Counted from the first letter of the stretch, positions 36,152 through 44,839 are shown. The stretch is DNA of 64,000 nucleotides from Firmicutes bacterium UBA2116 (GCA_002331025.1 DCYG01000044.1:85871-149870); one strand, 5' to 3'. The notes: a model not told the origin generated them from the sequence alone. Made by a program: numbers and translations.

Positions 36152-37834
36152 CTATTTAAATTGCTTATATATTGGGCGCGGGAAATGAATTTTAAGCAAT
36201 GAGCGAAATATAGGGTTCTGAATCAAATAATCGCCTTGTTCCAGCCTCGTTAGCATATTCTTATATGTTCCCGGCAGACTACTGTAGTCTTTTGTTGCAG
36301 TCTCTATAGAGTTTGTACGCCCATAGGCATGCGTTGAACAATTGCCTGTCACACGATCAACAATATTCGACCGAAATTGCTCTGCAGCAAACAATACGAT
36401 GCCAAGCGAACGTCCACGCTCAGTTACTTCAAGGATTTGCCTTAATATCGGCGAGCCTTTTGGGATATCCTTTGAAGCATATTTATTCAACTCATCAATA
36501 AAAATTATGAGTCTTGATGGTGGGGCAACACTATCTTCACCGTCATATTCACCAAGCTTTAAATTATACAGCGTTCTCATCGTATCTCCAAATACAAATG
36601 CTTGCTTATCCTCTGGCAGCTTTGCAATATCAATCACACAAACTTCATTAGGCTTAATAGTTTTTAATGCATCACCTAATCGACATTCGTGCTTTTGACT
36701 GTCAGCCCGGTTTGCAAACATGTCATCCTGAATAGCTTTGCGGAACACACGCTTAAATTTTCTCCAACTTAATACAGAGATATCTTCTCCCTTGCCTCCA
36801 GAGCCCTTCTGAGATTTTTCGGCTACCTTCTCCATGCAATCCGTCCAAGTTGCAAGATTTCGAAAATCAGGATCATCATCATCAATAATCTTGCTGATAA
36901 TTGACTCCATGGTTTGTTGAGGATCATCAGTATTTGCAAACATCATCTCAATGCTTTCTTTGTCATCCTCATATACATACTTGAATTTGCGTAATATATC
37001 GGTATTAATATAATCATCTACGTCGTCGGGGTCAAGGTAAGTGCTTCGCTTCGCTGAGGTTGCTTCTGAAAACGGAATAAAATATCGAACCTTCTTAAAT
37101 GGCTCAGTAGTTAATCCCATCTCGGCATAATCAGCAAGAGTTTTATCATACAACTCGGTGTTCCCATCAAACTCATTGGGTTTATGTATTGCCATCAGAT
37201 CCCTACCCTTAACATTAAATATTACAAATGCAACACTGTCATCAGTATGGGAGCTTGACAAATACTGATCTTGTATTGCTTTCATAAGAAACATCGCATA
37301 GGAGGTTTTTGATGCAAGTCCCGATATACCAGATATATTAAGGTGTGCACCTTCCGGACCAAGAAGGAATTTTGAGTTAAGATGAACCGGTAGGTTAATC
37401 TCATCTGGAGTCCCCTCATACATCTTTAATGAACCGCAAACAAGAGGATTGTCAACATCTTTTAGTCCCAATGCAAAAGTTACCTCTTCTTTTGTAGCAA
37501 GATAAACTTCTGCGTTATTATGTACGGGTGTATACAAATAACAATCATTAAAAGATACCTTTGCCTCCGCATAATTCATGCCTACACGGAAAGTCTGTTC
37601 TTCAACGCTTACATCTCCGAAATCACTTGATATAAAATTAGTAAGAAAGCTCGTAGCATCTGTAATATGTGAGATATTCTCAATTACACCGAATGTAAAT
37701 GAACCGTCAAGGTGCTTGACCTTAACTATATCAAAAGCATTTAGCTTTTCATTCTGTTCTGTCCAAAAACAAAATTTATCCATTGTTGTCGGATTTTTTT
37801 CAGTAGCGAGCACACGCCCTATAAGTCTATTCAT
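36152..37834 (-). CDS. HerA-like DNA-translocating ATPase (cargo operon)
   Basis: 560 residues from ATG 37834, with AAGGAGG 8 nt upstream (an ATG at 37840 is too close). The first about 60 residues form a HAS-barrel-like beta domain (RLIGRVLATEKN, HLDGSFTFGVIENI). The ATPase core carries Walker B LIIFIDELNKYAS and a sensor/arginine region (ERGRSLGIVLFAAEQFRSNI, CSTHAYGRT). The P-loop is unusual: ISGLASKTS, keeping Lys-Thr but lacking both glycines at the usual positions. HerA proteins form hexamers that pump DNA and work with NurA nucleases; a NurA-like gene is directly upstream. Confidence 0.83.
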   Translation of the reverse strand: MNRLIGRVLATEKNPTTMDKFCFWTEQNEKLNAFDIVKVKHLDGSFTFGVIENISHITDATSFLTNFISSDFGDVSVEEQTFRVGMNYAEAKVSFNDCYLYTPVHNNAEVYLATKEEVTFALGLKDVDNPLVCGSLKMYEGTPDEINLPVHLNSKFLLGPEGAHLNISGISGLASKTSYAMFLMKAIQDQYLSSSHTDDSVAFVIFNVKGRDLMAIHKPNEFDGNTELYDKTLADYAEMGLTTEPFKKVRYFIPFSEATSAKRSTYLDPDDVDDYINTDILRKFKYVYEDDKESIEMMFANTDDPQQTMESIISKIIDDDDPDFRNLATWTDCMEKVAEKSQKGSGGKGEDISVLSWRKFKRVFRKAIQDDMFANRADSQKHECRLGDALKTIKPNEVCVIDIAKLPEDKQAFVFGDTMRTLYNLKLGEYDGEDSVAPPSRLIIFIDELNKYASKDIPKGSPILRQILEVTERGRSLGIVLFAAEQFRSNIVDRVTGNCSTHAYGRTNSIETATKDYSSLPGTYKNMLTRLEQGDYLIQNPIFRSLLKIHFPRPIYKQFK

Positions 37835-37847
37835 TAGCATCTCCTCC

Positions 37848-39038
37848 TTAAAATAAATGTAGAAAGCTTTCAGTGCTTAGATAATGAGATTTTACATATT
37901 TCTCCGTCAAATAGATTGGATACAAATGGTTTGCCCACCGCATATCTGAGCCATAGCATACAGGATTTCGCTCGTTAATAATATGAGCGGAAATCAAATC
38001 AACAAGGTCACTATCCATACCATTAGCCACTTCATTATTTGTCACAAGAATCTTTTCAACTTTGACGATACCATCAAAGGGTGTCCGTGTCCGTGCTTGA
38101 TCACGTACACGGATATACCACACCGCAAATCCGATATCCCCCAAGAAATCTGGATCAGTGAAGTATGCCACCGGAGTCCTATGATAAGGTGGGAGCTTAG
38201 CGATAAATCCTGGGTTCGGCTTATCACCTAACACAAGACATACTTCAGGATTAAATTTCTTTGACACACCGATTACATAGTCATAATTATTTTTAAATTT
38301 TTGATATTCACGTTCATTATTGCGCATAGCCTTACTGGGGCGGTATTCCAGTGAACCGTCTTTGACAAGAAAATTTGTGTTGTTTAGTTTTTTTTCGCTT
38401 ACAAGATTTGCTACCATTTTTTGCTCGTTTTCCATCATGCGACTCTGAATCTGCGCTGTACCTTTATCATTATATTCTCTTTCTTCTTTTGCAGATTTAT
38501 AAGAAAGGATAGTGGAAAACTTCCATCCACTACTACTTATTCGAGCAAGCTCAGTACCTGCATTCAACTTTTGAGCAGTAGCAGTTAAAAAGCCTTGTTT
38601 TTTTCCACTTGATTGTGCAATATCTGGCATTGCAACAACAATTTCACGTTCAAATTTCTCGCAATACATTCGTTTGTTCTCACGGCGACAGCATCCAATG
38701 CCAATTTGACCCGCAATGATTGGGTAGATAGCAGTGCGGTTTCCAGACTTTTCAAATCCCATATCATCAACCTTGTAAACATGGCGGGAGCCATCCAGAA
38801 AGTAAGTGAATAACTGTTCTCCTCCGCGAACTTGATGACTCAATTCGACCAAAGAAACATGCGTCCTGATATCTTTAGTTTCTCCACGCCTCTTCCACTG
38901 TATTGACTTACTTGCTTCTCCATATTCAACAGGAGAGCGTTCTGAATCATCAAGGCTATACTTGTGAGATTTATAGCTGTGACCTCCAGTTTCACGTTCT
39001 AATATCTCCATAATGCGAGAGTGTTTTATTGCATTCAT
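37848..39038 (-). CDS. NurA-like nuclease (cargo operon)
   Basis: 396 residues. Two DGS motifs, TYFLDGSRHVYK (about residue 80) and LVKDGSLEYRP (about residue 225), are placed like the conserved metal-binding aspartates of NurA 5'-3' exonuclease/endonucleases. C-terminal PVAYFTDPDFLGDIGFAVWY and GSDMRWANHLYPIYLTEKYV resemble the distal NurA motifs. It sits immediately before HerA, the classic partner. Its ATG overlaps the stop of the DUF1016 gene by 4 nt (ATGA). I assign NurA by motif pattern; a structural comparison would settle it. Confidence 0.72.
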   Translation of the reverse strand: MNAIKHSRIMEILERETGGHSYKSHKYSLDDSERSPVEYGEASKSIQWKRRGETKDIRTHVSLVELSHQVRGGEQLFTYFLDGSRHVYKVDDMGFEKSGNRTAIYPIIAGQIGIGCCRRENKRMYCEKFEREIVVAMPDIAQSSGKKQGFLTATAQKLNAGTELARISSSGWKFSTILSYKSAKEEREYNDKGTAQIQSRMMENEQKMVANLVSEKKLNNTNFLVKDGSLEYRPSKAMRNNEREYQKFKNNYDYVIGVSKKFNPEVCLVLGDKPNPGFIAKLPPYHRTPVAYFTDPDFLGDIGFAVWYIRVRDQARTRTPFDGIVKVEKILVTNNEVANGMDSDLVDLISAHIINERNPVCYGSDMRWANHLYPIYLTEKYVKSHYLSTESFLHLF

Positions 39039-40099
39039 CTGTCTGCCCCCTCATCCAACTCTTTCTTGCGTTCGATAATCTCCCGCTCACGTTTCAGTTC
39101 GTGTGTTAATTCTTCCTCGGTAGGAAGGTACAGCATATATTTTGAGGCAAACAGATTTTCATTATCAGACAGCACCGAGTATTTTGCCATCGTATCATTC
39201 TTGTCCGTGCATAGAACAATACCGATAGTTGGATTATCCTCTGGCAATTTCACCTTATCCTCAAAGTACCGCACATAAAAATCAATTTGTCCGACATCTT
39301 GATAAGTCAGCTTTCCTGCTTTAAGGTCTATGACCACAAAACACTTTAAAATATAGTTGTAAAAAACAAGGTCAACATAATAATGATCGCCCTCAATGGT
39401 TATCCGTTTTTGACGGGCTACAAAGGAAAAGCCTTTGCCAAGTTCAAGCAGGAAATCCTGTAGCTTGCCAATTAAAGCCTGCTCTAAATCGCTCTCGTGA
39501 TAATCGCGGTTTTCTTTTAAATCCAGAAATTCTAAAATGTAGGGATCTTTCAGAACATAATCGGGTGAACTTTTTGGTTCAGTTGATTGAATTTCATTTT
39601 TTACACTTGCTATCCCGCTTTTTTGTGTTGCAAGCAAGCGTTCATAAAAAAACGAATTAATTTGTCTCTCTAATTGACGAACACTCCAAGCTGATTCTGC
39701 ACATTCCCGCCCATAAAACTCACGACGAGATTTATCCTTAAGCTTCATAAGCAATCGATAATGTGACCAACTCAATTCGTGCCACAGCGTGGCACGATTC
39801 GGAAACATTTTGAAAAATTGACGCATTCGGCGTAAACTGCTTTCATTGAAACCTTTACCGAACTCTGTGGTTAACTGTTCAGCTAAAGATTTTAGCATTC
39901 CTTTCCCATATTCAGCACGCTGACCAACTGCTTCGTCAATCTGTTGCCCAATGTCCCAATAAGCTTCTATCATAGCGGAATTGACAGCAGAATAGGCTTT
40001 TGAACGTGCTTTTATAAGAGTATTGCGAACTCCTTGATAAAGGTTGGGATCTATCTCACCCGTTGATTTGGAGTTGGTTGGGTCATTAGATTTATTCAC
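39035..40099 (-). CDS. DUF1016/YhcG-type PDDEXK nuclease (cargo operon)
   Basis: 354 residues from GTG 40099, which has AGGAGGG 9 nt upstream; a longer frame to 40144 would place that site inside the gene. The N-terminal DUF1016_N domain (VNSAMIEAYWDIGQQIDEAV, FPNRATLWHELSWSHYRLLM) is followed by a PDDEXK fold. Its catalytic pattern is visible as YYVDLVFYN then CFVVIDLKAGKL, with GQIDFYVRYFED after it. YhcG proteins occur widely in mobile elements and defence islands and probably cut DNA. The gene starts inside the end of the XRE gene and overlaps NurA, so it is fully coupled. It may be part of the system or a passenger. Confidence 0.88.
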   Translation of the reverse strand: MNKSNDPTNSKSTGEIDPNLYQGVRNTLIKARSKAYSAVNSAMIEAYWDIGQQIDEAVGQRAEYGKGMLKSLAEQLTTEFGKGFNESSLRRMRQFFKMFPNRATLWHELSWSHYRLLMKLKDKSRREFYGRECAESAWSVRQLERQINSFFYERLLATQKSGIASVKNEIQSTEPKSSPDYVLKDPYILEFLDLKENRDYHESDLEQALIGKLQDFLLELGKGFSFVARQKRITIEGDHYYVDLVFYNYILKCFVVIDLKAGKLTYQDVGQIDFYVRYFEDKVKLPEDNPTIGIVLCTDKNDTMAKYSVLSDNENLFASKYMLYLPTEEELTHELKREREIIERKKELDEGADR

Positions 40100-40334
40100 T
40101 ATGATCACCCTCCTGTTCTTTCGATTTGGTTTGGCCTTTGTCAATTTCCATTATATCGGCAAAATCACAGTCAAGAGCTTTGCAAATTTTCAGCAACACA
40201 TCTGTTGTAATGTTTTGACCCTTGGTAAGTTTTGCTATTGCTGTAGTGCTGATATTTGCAGCAAGTCTCAAATCTGTTTTATTCATCTTTTTATCAATAA
40301 GTAATTTCCATAACTTATTATAACTAACGGTCAT
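40092..40334 (-). CDS. XRE-family regulator heading the cargo operon
   Basis: 80 residues from ATG 40334 (MTVSYNKLWKLLIDKKMNKT) with GGAGG at good spacing. It is a Cro/CI-type helix-turn-helix of the short 'helix-turn-helix domain-containing' family: KTDLRLAANISTTAIAKLTK then VLLKICKALDCDFADIMEI. It is first in the operon, so autorepression of the whole six-gene unit is likely. Its last 8 bp overlap the start of the nuclease gene. Confidence 0.88.
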   Translation of the reverse strand: MTVSYNKLWKLLIDKKMNKTDLRLAANISTTAIAKLTKGQNITTDVLLKICKALDCDFADIMEIDKGQTKSKEQEGDHSE

Positions 40335-40371
40335 CGGCGCACCTCCGTTCAAACTTGTCAAACTATAACAT

Positions 40372-40401
40372 ATTATAGCAAAATTCCTTCATAATTTTCA
40401 A
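40372..40401 (-). promoter_or_regulatory. Promoter of the cargo operon
   Basis: Minus strand TTGAAA (40401-40396), 18 bp, TATAAT (40377-40372). A TTATAGTTTGACAAGTTTG stretch just downstream could hold an XRE operator. Confidence 0.65.
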
Positions 40402-40621
40402 TAAAAATTTGATTTTCTCGCATTTTTTATTTGAAATTGATTATGATTTGATTGACGTAATATCTCAAGTTTTGAAATTGGAACAACTACACGCAAAGAT
40501 GTAGCGACATTTGCTTAAAAGCTGCAATCATATATATTTAACAATAGCTTTCCCCTCAATGTTGTGGTATGTTGTGTTGCTGAGAACCGCAGTTTCTCAA
40601 ATCAAGCAGAAGGAGTCGGTT

Positions 40622-40912
40622 ATGCAATACGATGAAATATTAGAAACAGCTATTACAGAACTGATGGAGCAATATCTTAAACAGCTTCGCAGAGAAAATC
40701 CTGAGGTTGACGAGTTGACCTGCAGAAGGATTGAACTCAGCCGGAAGATGCAGGAGTGTACCTCTTGCCTCAGCAAAGAAACACAGGACATCTTGGAGGA
40801 ATACCACAGCACGATGGATATTCTCTTCAGCCACCAAATTGAATACCTGTACTTGCAGGGAGTAAAGGACTGTGTCTTCCTGCTACAGGAATTGGGTGTG
40901 ATTCGAGCATAA
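40622..40912 (+). CDS. Small element-borne protein of unknown function
   Basis: 96 residues from ATG 40622, preceded by AGAAGGAG. The longer frame to 40511 has no binding site. Charged and helical throughout, with Cys pairs at TCRR and ECTSC and a C-terminal YLYLQGVKDCVFLLQELGVI helix that resembles the 'GFxLG' end of small clostridial mobile-element proteins (DUF6809-like; weak recollection). No catalytic motif. It is divergent from the cargo operon, followed by a terminator, and more GC-rich than the chromosome. Confidence 0.65.
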   Translation: MQYDEILETAITELMEQYLKQLRRENPEVDELTCRRIELSRKMQECTSCLSKETQDILEEYHSTMDILFSHQIEYLYLQGVKDCVFLLQELGVIRA

Positions 40913-40944
40913 GAATCCCATCCGTTTTTTTATGTCCTGAGTCT

Positions 40945-40996
40945 ATGCAGAAATGCTGCCTGTGAAAAATAACCGGCATTTCTGCATTTTGTTTTT
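40945..40996 (+). terminator. Terminator before the iteron region
   Basis: ATGCAGAAATGC and GCATTTCTGCAT form a 12-bp stem around a 19-nt loop, followed by TTTTGTTTTT. Confidence 0.85.
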
Positions 40997-41015
40997 GTAG
41001 ATACCCTTGTAAAAC

Positions 41016-41226
41016 CGGATTAGTAGTAAGGAGAGTTTTGTGTTTCAAAAATAATTTGGTCCAACTGTTCTCTGAAATCGGATTAATAGTAGGGGGATAT
41101 TTTTCTGACTGAAAATTTATCGGTGCAGCAAGGTTCTGAAATCGGATATATAGTGAGGGGCTTTTTAATTTTTCAAAATTTAATGGCTCAACCCCTGTCT
41201 GAGATTGGATTAATAGTAAGAGAACT
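41016..41226 (+). repeat. Four iteron-like direct repeats upstream of the RepA-like gene
   Basis: The motif CGGATTAATAGTAAGGGG recurs with small changes starting at 41016, 41079, 41143 and 41206, i.e. every 63-64 bp (about six DNA turns). Copies 2-4 are preceded by TCTGA(A/G)AT(C/T). Each is followed by a T-rich stretch with a TTTnnAAAA-like dyad. The array ends about 45 bp before the RepA-like start codon. Such arrays are typical replication-initiator or regulator sites; no CRISPR-like spacers or cas genes are present. Confidence 0.75.
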
Positions 41227-41270
41227 TTTTTAATCAAATCACAAAAATAAATCAAAGGAGGTCAACACAC

Positions 41271-42293
41271 ATGACAAAACGCTTTTGCACCATTAATGGT
41301 GAAACCCTGATGGATCAGCCATTAAAGCCAATCCGCTTTGCAGTAGACGGTCTATTCTCAAATGGACTGCAGCTGTTAGCCGGTGCTCCTAAGTCGGGAA
41401 AGAGCTGGCTGGCTTTATGGCTGGCGGTGACTGTTGCTAAGGGAGAGGATGTCTGGGGCAACCAAGTACAGCAAGGAACTACCTTATATCTCTGCTTTGA
41501 GGACAGCAGGCTGCGTATCCAAAACAGACTTTTTGATATCACCGAGGATGCACCGCCCAATGTGCATTTCTGTGAGGAAAGCTGCCGTTTGGCAGAAGGC
41601 TTAGAAGAACGCATTGAACAGTTTGTTCTTGAGCATCTCGACACTGTGCTCATTATCATTGACACCCTGCAGATGGTCCGCAGACCAGCTATGGATAATT
41701 CCTATGCCAATGATTATACAGACCTGACTGCTCTGAAAAGAATAGCCGATAAAAATGAGATTGCCATTCTTCTGATTCATCATCTCAGAAAGCAAAAAGA
41801 CGATGACCCCTTCAACCGTATTTCTGGCACCACAGGCTTATCGGGAGCAGTAGATGCCAGCTTTACCTTGGTGGAAAAGCATCGGGGCAGTGGTAAGGCT
41901 ACGCTTTTTTGTATCGGGAGGGACATTGAGTATCGGGAGCTTGAGCTTCAGCGCAATGAAAACAATGTGTGGGAATTGGTTGCAGACAGCAGGGAAAGTC
42001 CGGAACTTTTTCTTCCTGATATTGTTGTTCTTGTTTCTGACTTTATGAAGGACAAAACTGAATACAGCGGAACTCCCGGTGAGTTGGCAGAGTTAATCAG
42101 CAGAAAAGAAAAAAGAATCAGTGACCGCATGGTTTCCCGGCTGCTCCTGCAGCATACCGAGGAACTGATAGACTGCGGTATCCGTTTTGAAGTCCGCAGG
42201 AGCAATGGAAAGCGGATGATTCATTTGCACAAGATATCCGACCGTGCCGATAGTGACGACCGTGCCGATAAACAGGACACCGATCCGTTATGA
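41271..42293 (+). CDS. RepA-like AAA/RecA-fold ATPase
   Basis: 340 residues, AAAGGAGG 9 nt before the ATG. RecA-fold hexameric helicase-type core: Walker A GAPKSGKS (residues 38-45), Walker B TVLIIIDTLQ and the IRKQ/RISGTTGLSGAVDASF sensor region. It belongs to the RSF1010 RepA/KaiC-like 'AAA_25' group often found on plasmids and integrative elements. The C-terminal about 100 residues resemble a small winged-helix part (ELAELISRKEKRISDRMVSR). With the iterons in front, a role in replication or copy control of the excised element is likely. Confidence 0.85.
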   Translation: MTKRFCTINGETLMDQPLKPIRFAVDGLFSNGLQLLAGAPKSGKSWLALWLAVTVAKGEDVWGNQVQQGTTLYLCFEDSRLRIQNRLFDITEDAPPNVHFCEESCRLAEGLEERIEQFVLEHLDTVLIIIDTLQMVRRPAMDNSYANDYTDLTALKRIADKNEIAILLIHHLRKQKDDDPFNRISGTTGLSGAVDASFTLVEKHRGSGKATLFCIGRDIEYRELELQRNENNVWELVADSRESPELFLPDIVVLVSDFMKDKTEYSGTPGELAELISRKEKRISDRMVSRLLLQHTEELIDCGIRFEVRRSNGKRMIHLHKISDRADSDDRADKQDTDPL

Positions 42294-42790
42294 AAAATAT
42301 CGACCCTGTTGACCCTGTCGGCACTAAGCAGAAGTTTTGCCCGATGCTGCCCTCTGTCTGCCCCTGTGCGGGAAGATTACCATAGGACAGGGCTTGTAAC
42401 CATCAAAGAAAACATCTGTGCCGACACAGGGGCTTTGTGCCGAAAGACCGGAACAATGGTATTTTGAAAAAGCATAGGAATAGGTTGCATTCTTCAAGGT
42501 TGAAAAAAGAGCAGGATAAAGGAAGGTGCCCTAAACGGGCCCCTTCCTCTCACAAACGCCCGCAGTGCAGGCGTTTCCGGGAATGGAACAGGGTGCTGTA
42601 AATGGGCTTTTGTGCTGTCGTCGGTGCTGTAGCATCCCGAAAACTCCGGTGTTAAGCCCTTTTCAAGGTGCTCTTGCAGGTGCACATGAGCTTATTGCAC
42701 ATATTTTCTTCCGAAATGCCGTCAATTCTCCAGCGGCAGTACATATCTCGATGCATAGTCGGGGGAATACAAAAAAAGGAGAGATATTCT
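42294..42790 (+). other. Non-coding GC-rich stretch with two tandem hairpins
   Basis: No credible gene. GGAAGGTGCCC (42521-42531) pairs with GGGCCCCTTCC (42537-42547) except for one mismatch, and AAACGCC (42554-42560) with GGCGTTT (42570-42576). The pair could end the RepA-like transcript, or be an element-borne RNA or origin structure. A 95-codon frame over 42565-42852 lacks a ribosome binding site and overlaps the next gene. Confidence 0.5.
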
Positions 42791-43075
42791 ATGGACAGAG
42801 AAGAAAAAATCAGAAAGCATTATTTACAGACAGGCATCCTCGGTGCCTATGAAGCCGATGAAGTTGTCTTTGAAGAATCACAAAAGGGGAAGTATGCACC
42901 CTGCTTTGAGGATGCTTTGCTGTTCTTTGACAGAGCTCAAATCACTGCACAGCGAAGGATGGTCATAGAAGGCCGCCGTTTTTTCATCTGCTCTGTGTTT
43001 CCGTCTCAGGCTGAATGTACGCCTACGGACAGGCTGCTGGAATTGATTGATACTAATCTAAAAAATGAGCTTTAA
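42791..43075 (+). CDS. Small element-borne conserved protein
   Basis: 94 residues from ATG 42791, AAGGAGAG 8-10 nt upstream. The sequence is compact and charged (MDREEKIRKHYLQTGILGAY; VIEGRRFFICSVFPSQAE). No membrane segment or known catalytic motif. Its position directly before the recombinase is where element-specific accessory or excision-modulating proteins often lie, but no function can be assigned. G+C content and codon use resemble the recombinase rather than the chromosome. Confidence 0.65.
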   Translation: MDREEKIRKHYLQTGILGAYEADEVVFEESQKGKYAPCFEDALLFFDRAQITAQRRMVIEGRRFFICSVFPSQAECTPTDRLLELIDTNLKNEL

Positions 43076-43164
43076 AACAGCTTGCTTTCAGTAGACTTGC
43101 GGCAGCTGTTGCGGTATGATGTGTGATACCGTACCGGTTTGCCGCAAGAAAGGAGAATTTGATC

Positions 43165-44832
43165 ATGGCAAACCAAGAAAAATATACAATTTTATACGGC
43201 AGGCTCAGTCAGGAGGATGACCTGAAAGGGGACTCCAACAGCATTCAAAATCAGCGTCTGCTCCTTGAAAAATATACAAAAGAAAATGGCTTCATCAATG
43301 TGAAATTCCTCTATGATGACGGTTACTCCGGCACCAATTTCAATCGTCCTTCATGGAATGAACTGCTGGCACTGATTGAAAATGACCAAGTGGAAACCTT
43401 GATTGTAAAGGACTTATCAAGGCTGGGCAGAGAATATTTACAGGTGGGATATTATACGGAAATTTTCTTTCCTCAGAAGGGCATCCGCTTTATTGCGGTC
43501 AATGATGGTGTGGATTCTCTGTATGAAAGCAGCAATGACTTCACCCCTATGAGGAACTGGTTTAACGAGCTTCATGCTAAGGATTCCAGTAAGAAGGTGC
43601 GTGCAGTCAAGAGAATACAGGCGGAGCGGGGCGAAATCCTTGGCGGCAGACCGCCCTACGGTTACCGCAAGGATGAAACCGTCCGCAAGGGAATGGCTCC
43701 CGATGAGGATACCGCTCCTGTCGTACAACGGATTTTCAGCCTGTGTGCAGGAGGGAAAGGGCCTAACCAGATTGCCCGAATTCTCACAAAGGATCAGATA
43801 CTCAATCCCACCAATTACTATTACCGCAGAACAGGAGCAAAGCACAGAGCACTGGATACCACCATGCCTTATCGGTGGACTTCCAGTACAGTGACGGCTA
43901 TTTTGAATAACAGAACCTATCTGGGACATATGCCGGGGCTGAGAACAACCACAATATCCTACAAGAACAAGAAAGCTGTTTACCATGATGCCTCTGAGCA
44001 GATCCTGGTAAAGAACACCCATGAGGCATTGATTACACAAGAGCAGTGGGACATGGTGCAGGAGCTTCGTCAGCGGAAAAAGCGTACACCAAAGCAGATG
44101 GATGAACCTAATTTATTTTCTGGACTGGTGTTCTGCATGGACTGTGAAAAGCCCCTTGTTCTGCACCGAGCACATACCATGGCTGCTGTGAAGAACAACT
44201 TTATGTGCTATACCTACAAGAAAAAGGGCAAGGAAGTCTGCTCCTCCCATTACATCAGAGAGCAGGATTTAACCCATATCATCCTTGATGACCTTCGCAG
44301 AGTGACCCACTTTGCAAGACAAAGGGAAAGCCTCTTTGCAGAATACATCAACCGTAAAAACTCTATTGAACTGAGAAAAGAGATCAACAGTCTGCAAAGG
44401 GAATTGGATACGACAAAACGCAGGGAGGTAGAACTGACTGCATTGTTTAAGCGTCTCTATGAGGATAATGTTCTTGGGCGGGTAACCAATGAGCAGTTTC
44501 GTATGCTGTCAGCTGATTACAATGCTGAACAGAAGGAAGTAAAAGCTTCCATTCCTGTGAAGGAAAGCCGATTGCAGAAGCTGATGGATTCTGCCTCTAA
44601 TGTGGATGCTTTCATCGAAAAGGCTAGGCGGTATACGAAGATAACGGAGCTGACTCCTGAAATCCTGAGACACTTTATTTCAAGGATTGAGGTAGGGGAG
44701 AAGAGTACCAAATATTCACGCACCGCTGAACAGGCAATCAGAATTGTCTATCGGGATGTAGGCATTATGGACAGTGTAGAGCCGGTTTCCACAGAAGTTA
44801 CGGAAAATGACAAGCAGGAAAATATAGCGTGA
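43165..44832 (+). CDS. Large serine recombinase (integrase/excisionase of the element)
   Basis: 555 residues from ATG 43165 with AAGGAG upstream. The N-terminal resolvase domain has the catalytic serine in YGRLS (S15), then DDGYSGTNFNRPSW and VKDLSRLGRE. The recombinase domain follows (GGRPPYGYRKDE), a zinc ribbon (FCMDCEKPLVLHR ... C-S-S-H), and a long coiled coil (about residues 390-500). This is the TnpX/Tn4451-like architecture, which excises and integrates DNA at short core sites without host factors. It lies at the right end of the island, oriented toward the border, as expected. Apparently intact. Confidence 0.95.
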   Translation: MANQEKYTILYGRLSQEDDLKGDSNSIQNQRLLLEKYTKENGFINVKFLYDDGYSGTNFNRPSWNELLALIENDQVETLIVKDLSRLGREYLQVGYYTEIFFPQKGIRFIAVNDGVDSLYESSNDFTPMRNWFNELHAKDSSKKVRAVKRIQAERGEILGGRPPYGYRKDETVRKGMAPDEDTAPVVQRIFSLCAGGKGPNQIARILTKDQILNPTNYYYRRTGAKHRALDTTMPYRWTSSTVTAILNNRTYLGHMPGLRTTTISYKNKKAVYHDASEQILVKNTHEALITQEQWDMVQELRQRKKRTPKQMDEPNLFSGLVFCMDCEKPLVLHRAHTMAAVKNNFMCYTYKKKGKEVCSSHYIREQDLTHIILDDLRRVTHFARQRESLFAEYINRKNSIELRKEINSLQRELDTTKRREVELTALFKRLYEDNVLGRVTNEQFRMLSADYNAEQKEVKASIPVKESRLQKLMDSASNVDAFIEKARRYTKITELTPEILRHFISRIEVGEKSTKYSRTAEQAIRIVYRDVGIMDSVEPVSTEVTENDKQENIA

Positions 44833-44839
44833 AACAGCA

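Noticed and set aside
41016..41226. CRISPR-like array
   Set aside because: Only four degenerate repeats, the intervening DNA is T-rich and partly similar between units, and no cas genes are nearby; an iteron array before a RepA-like gene fits better.
42565..42852. 95-codon plus-strand ORF before the recombinase
   Set aside because: No ribosome binding site, overlaps the better supported 42791 gene in another frame, and crosses hairpin structures.
43438..44040. 200-codon minus-strand ORF inside the recombinase gene
   Set aside because: Opposite-strand shadow of a strongly supported coding frame; no ribosome binding site or recognisable product.
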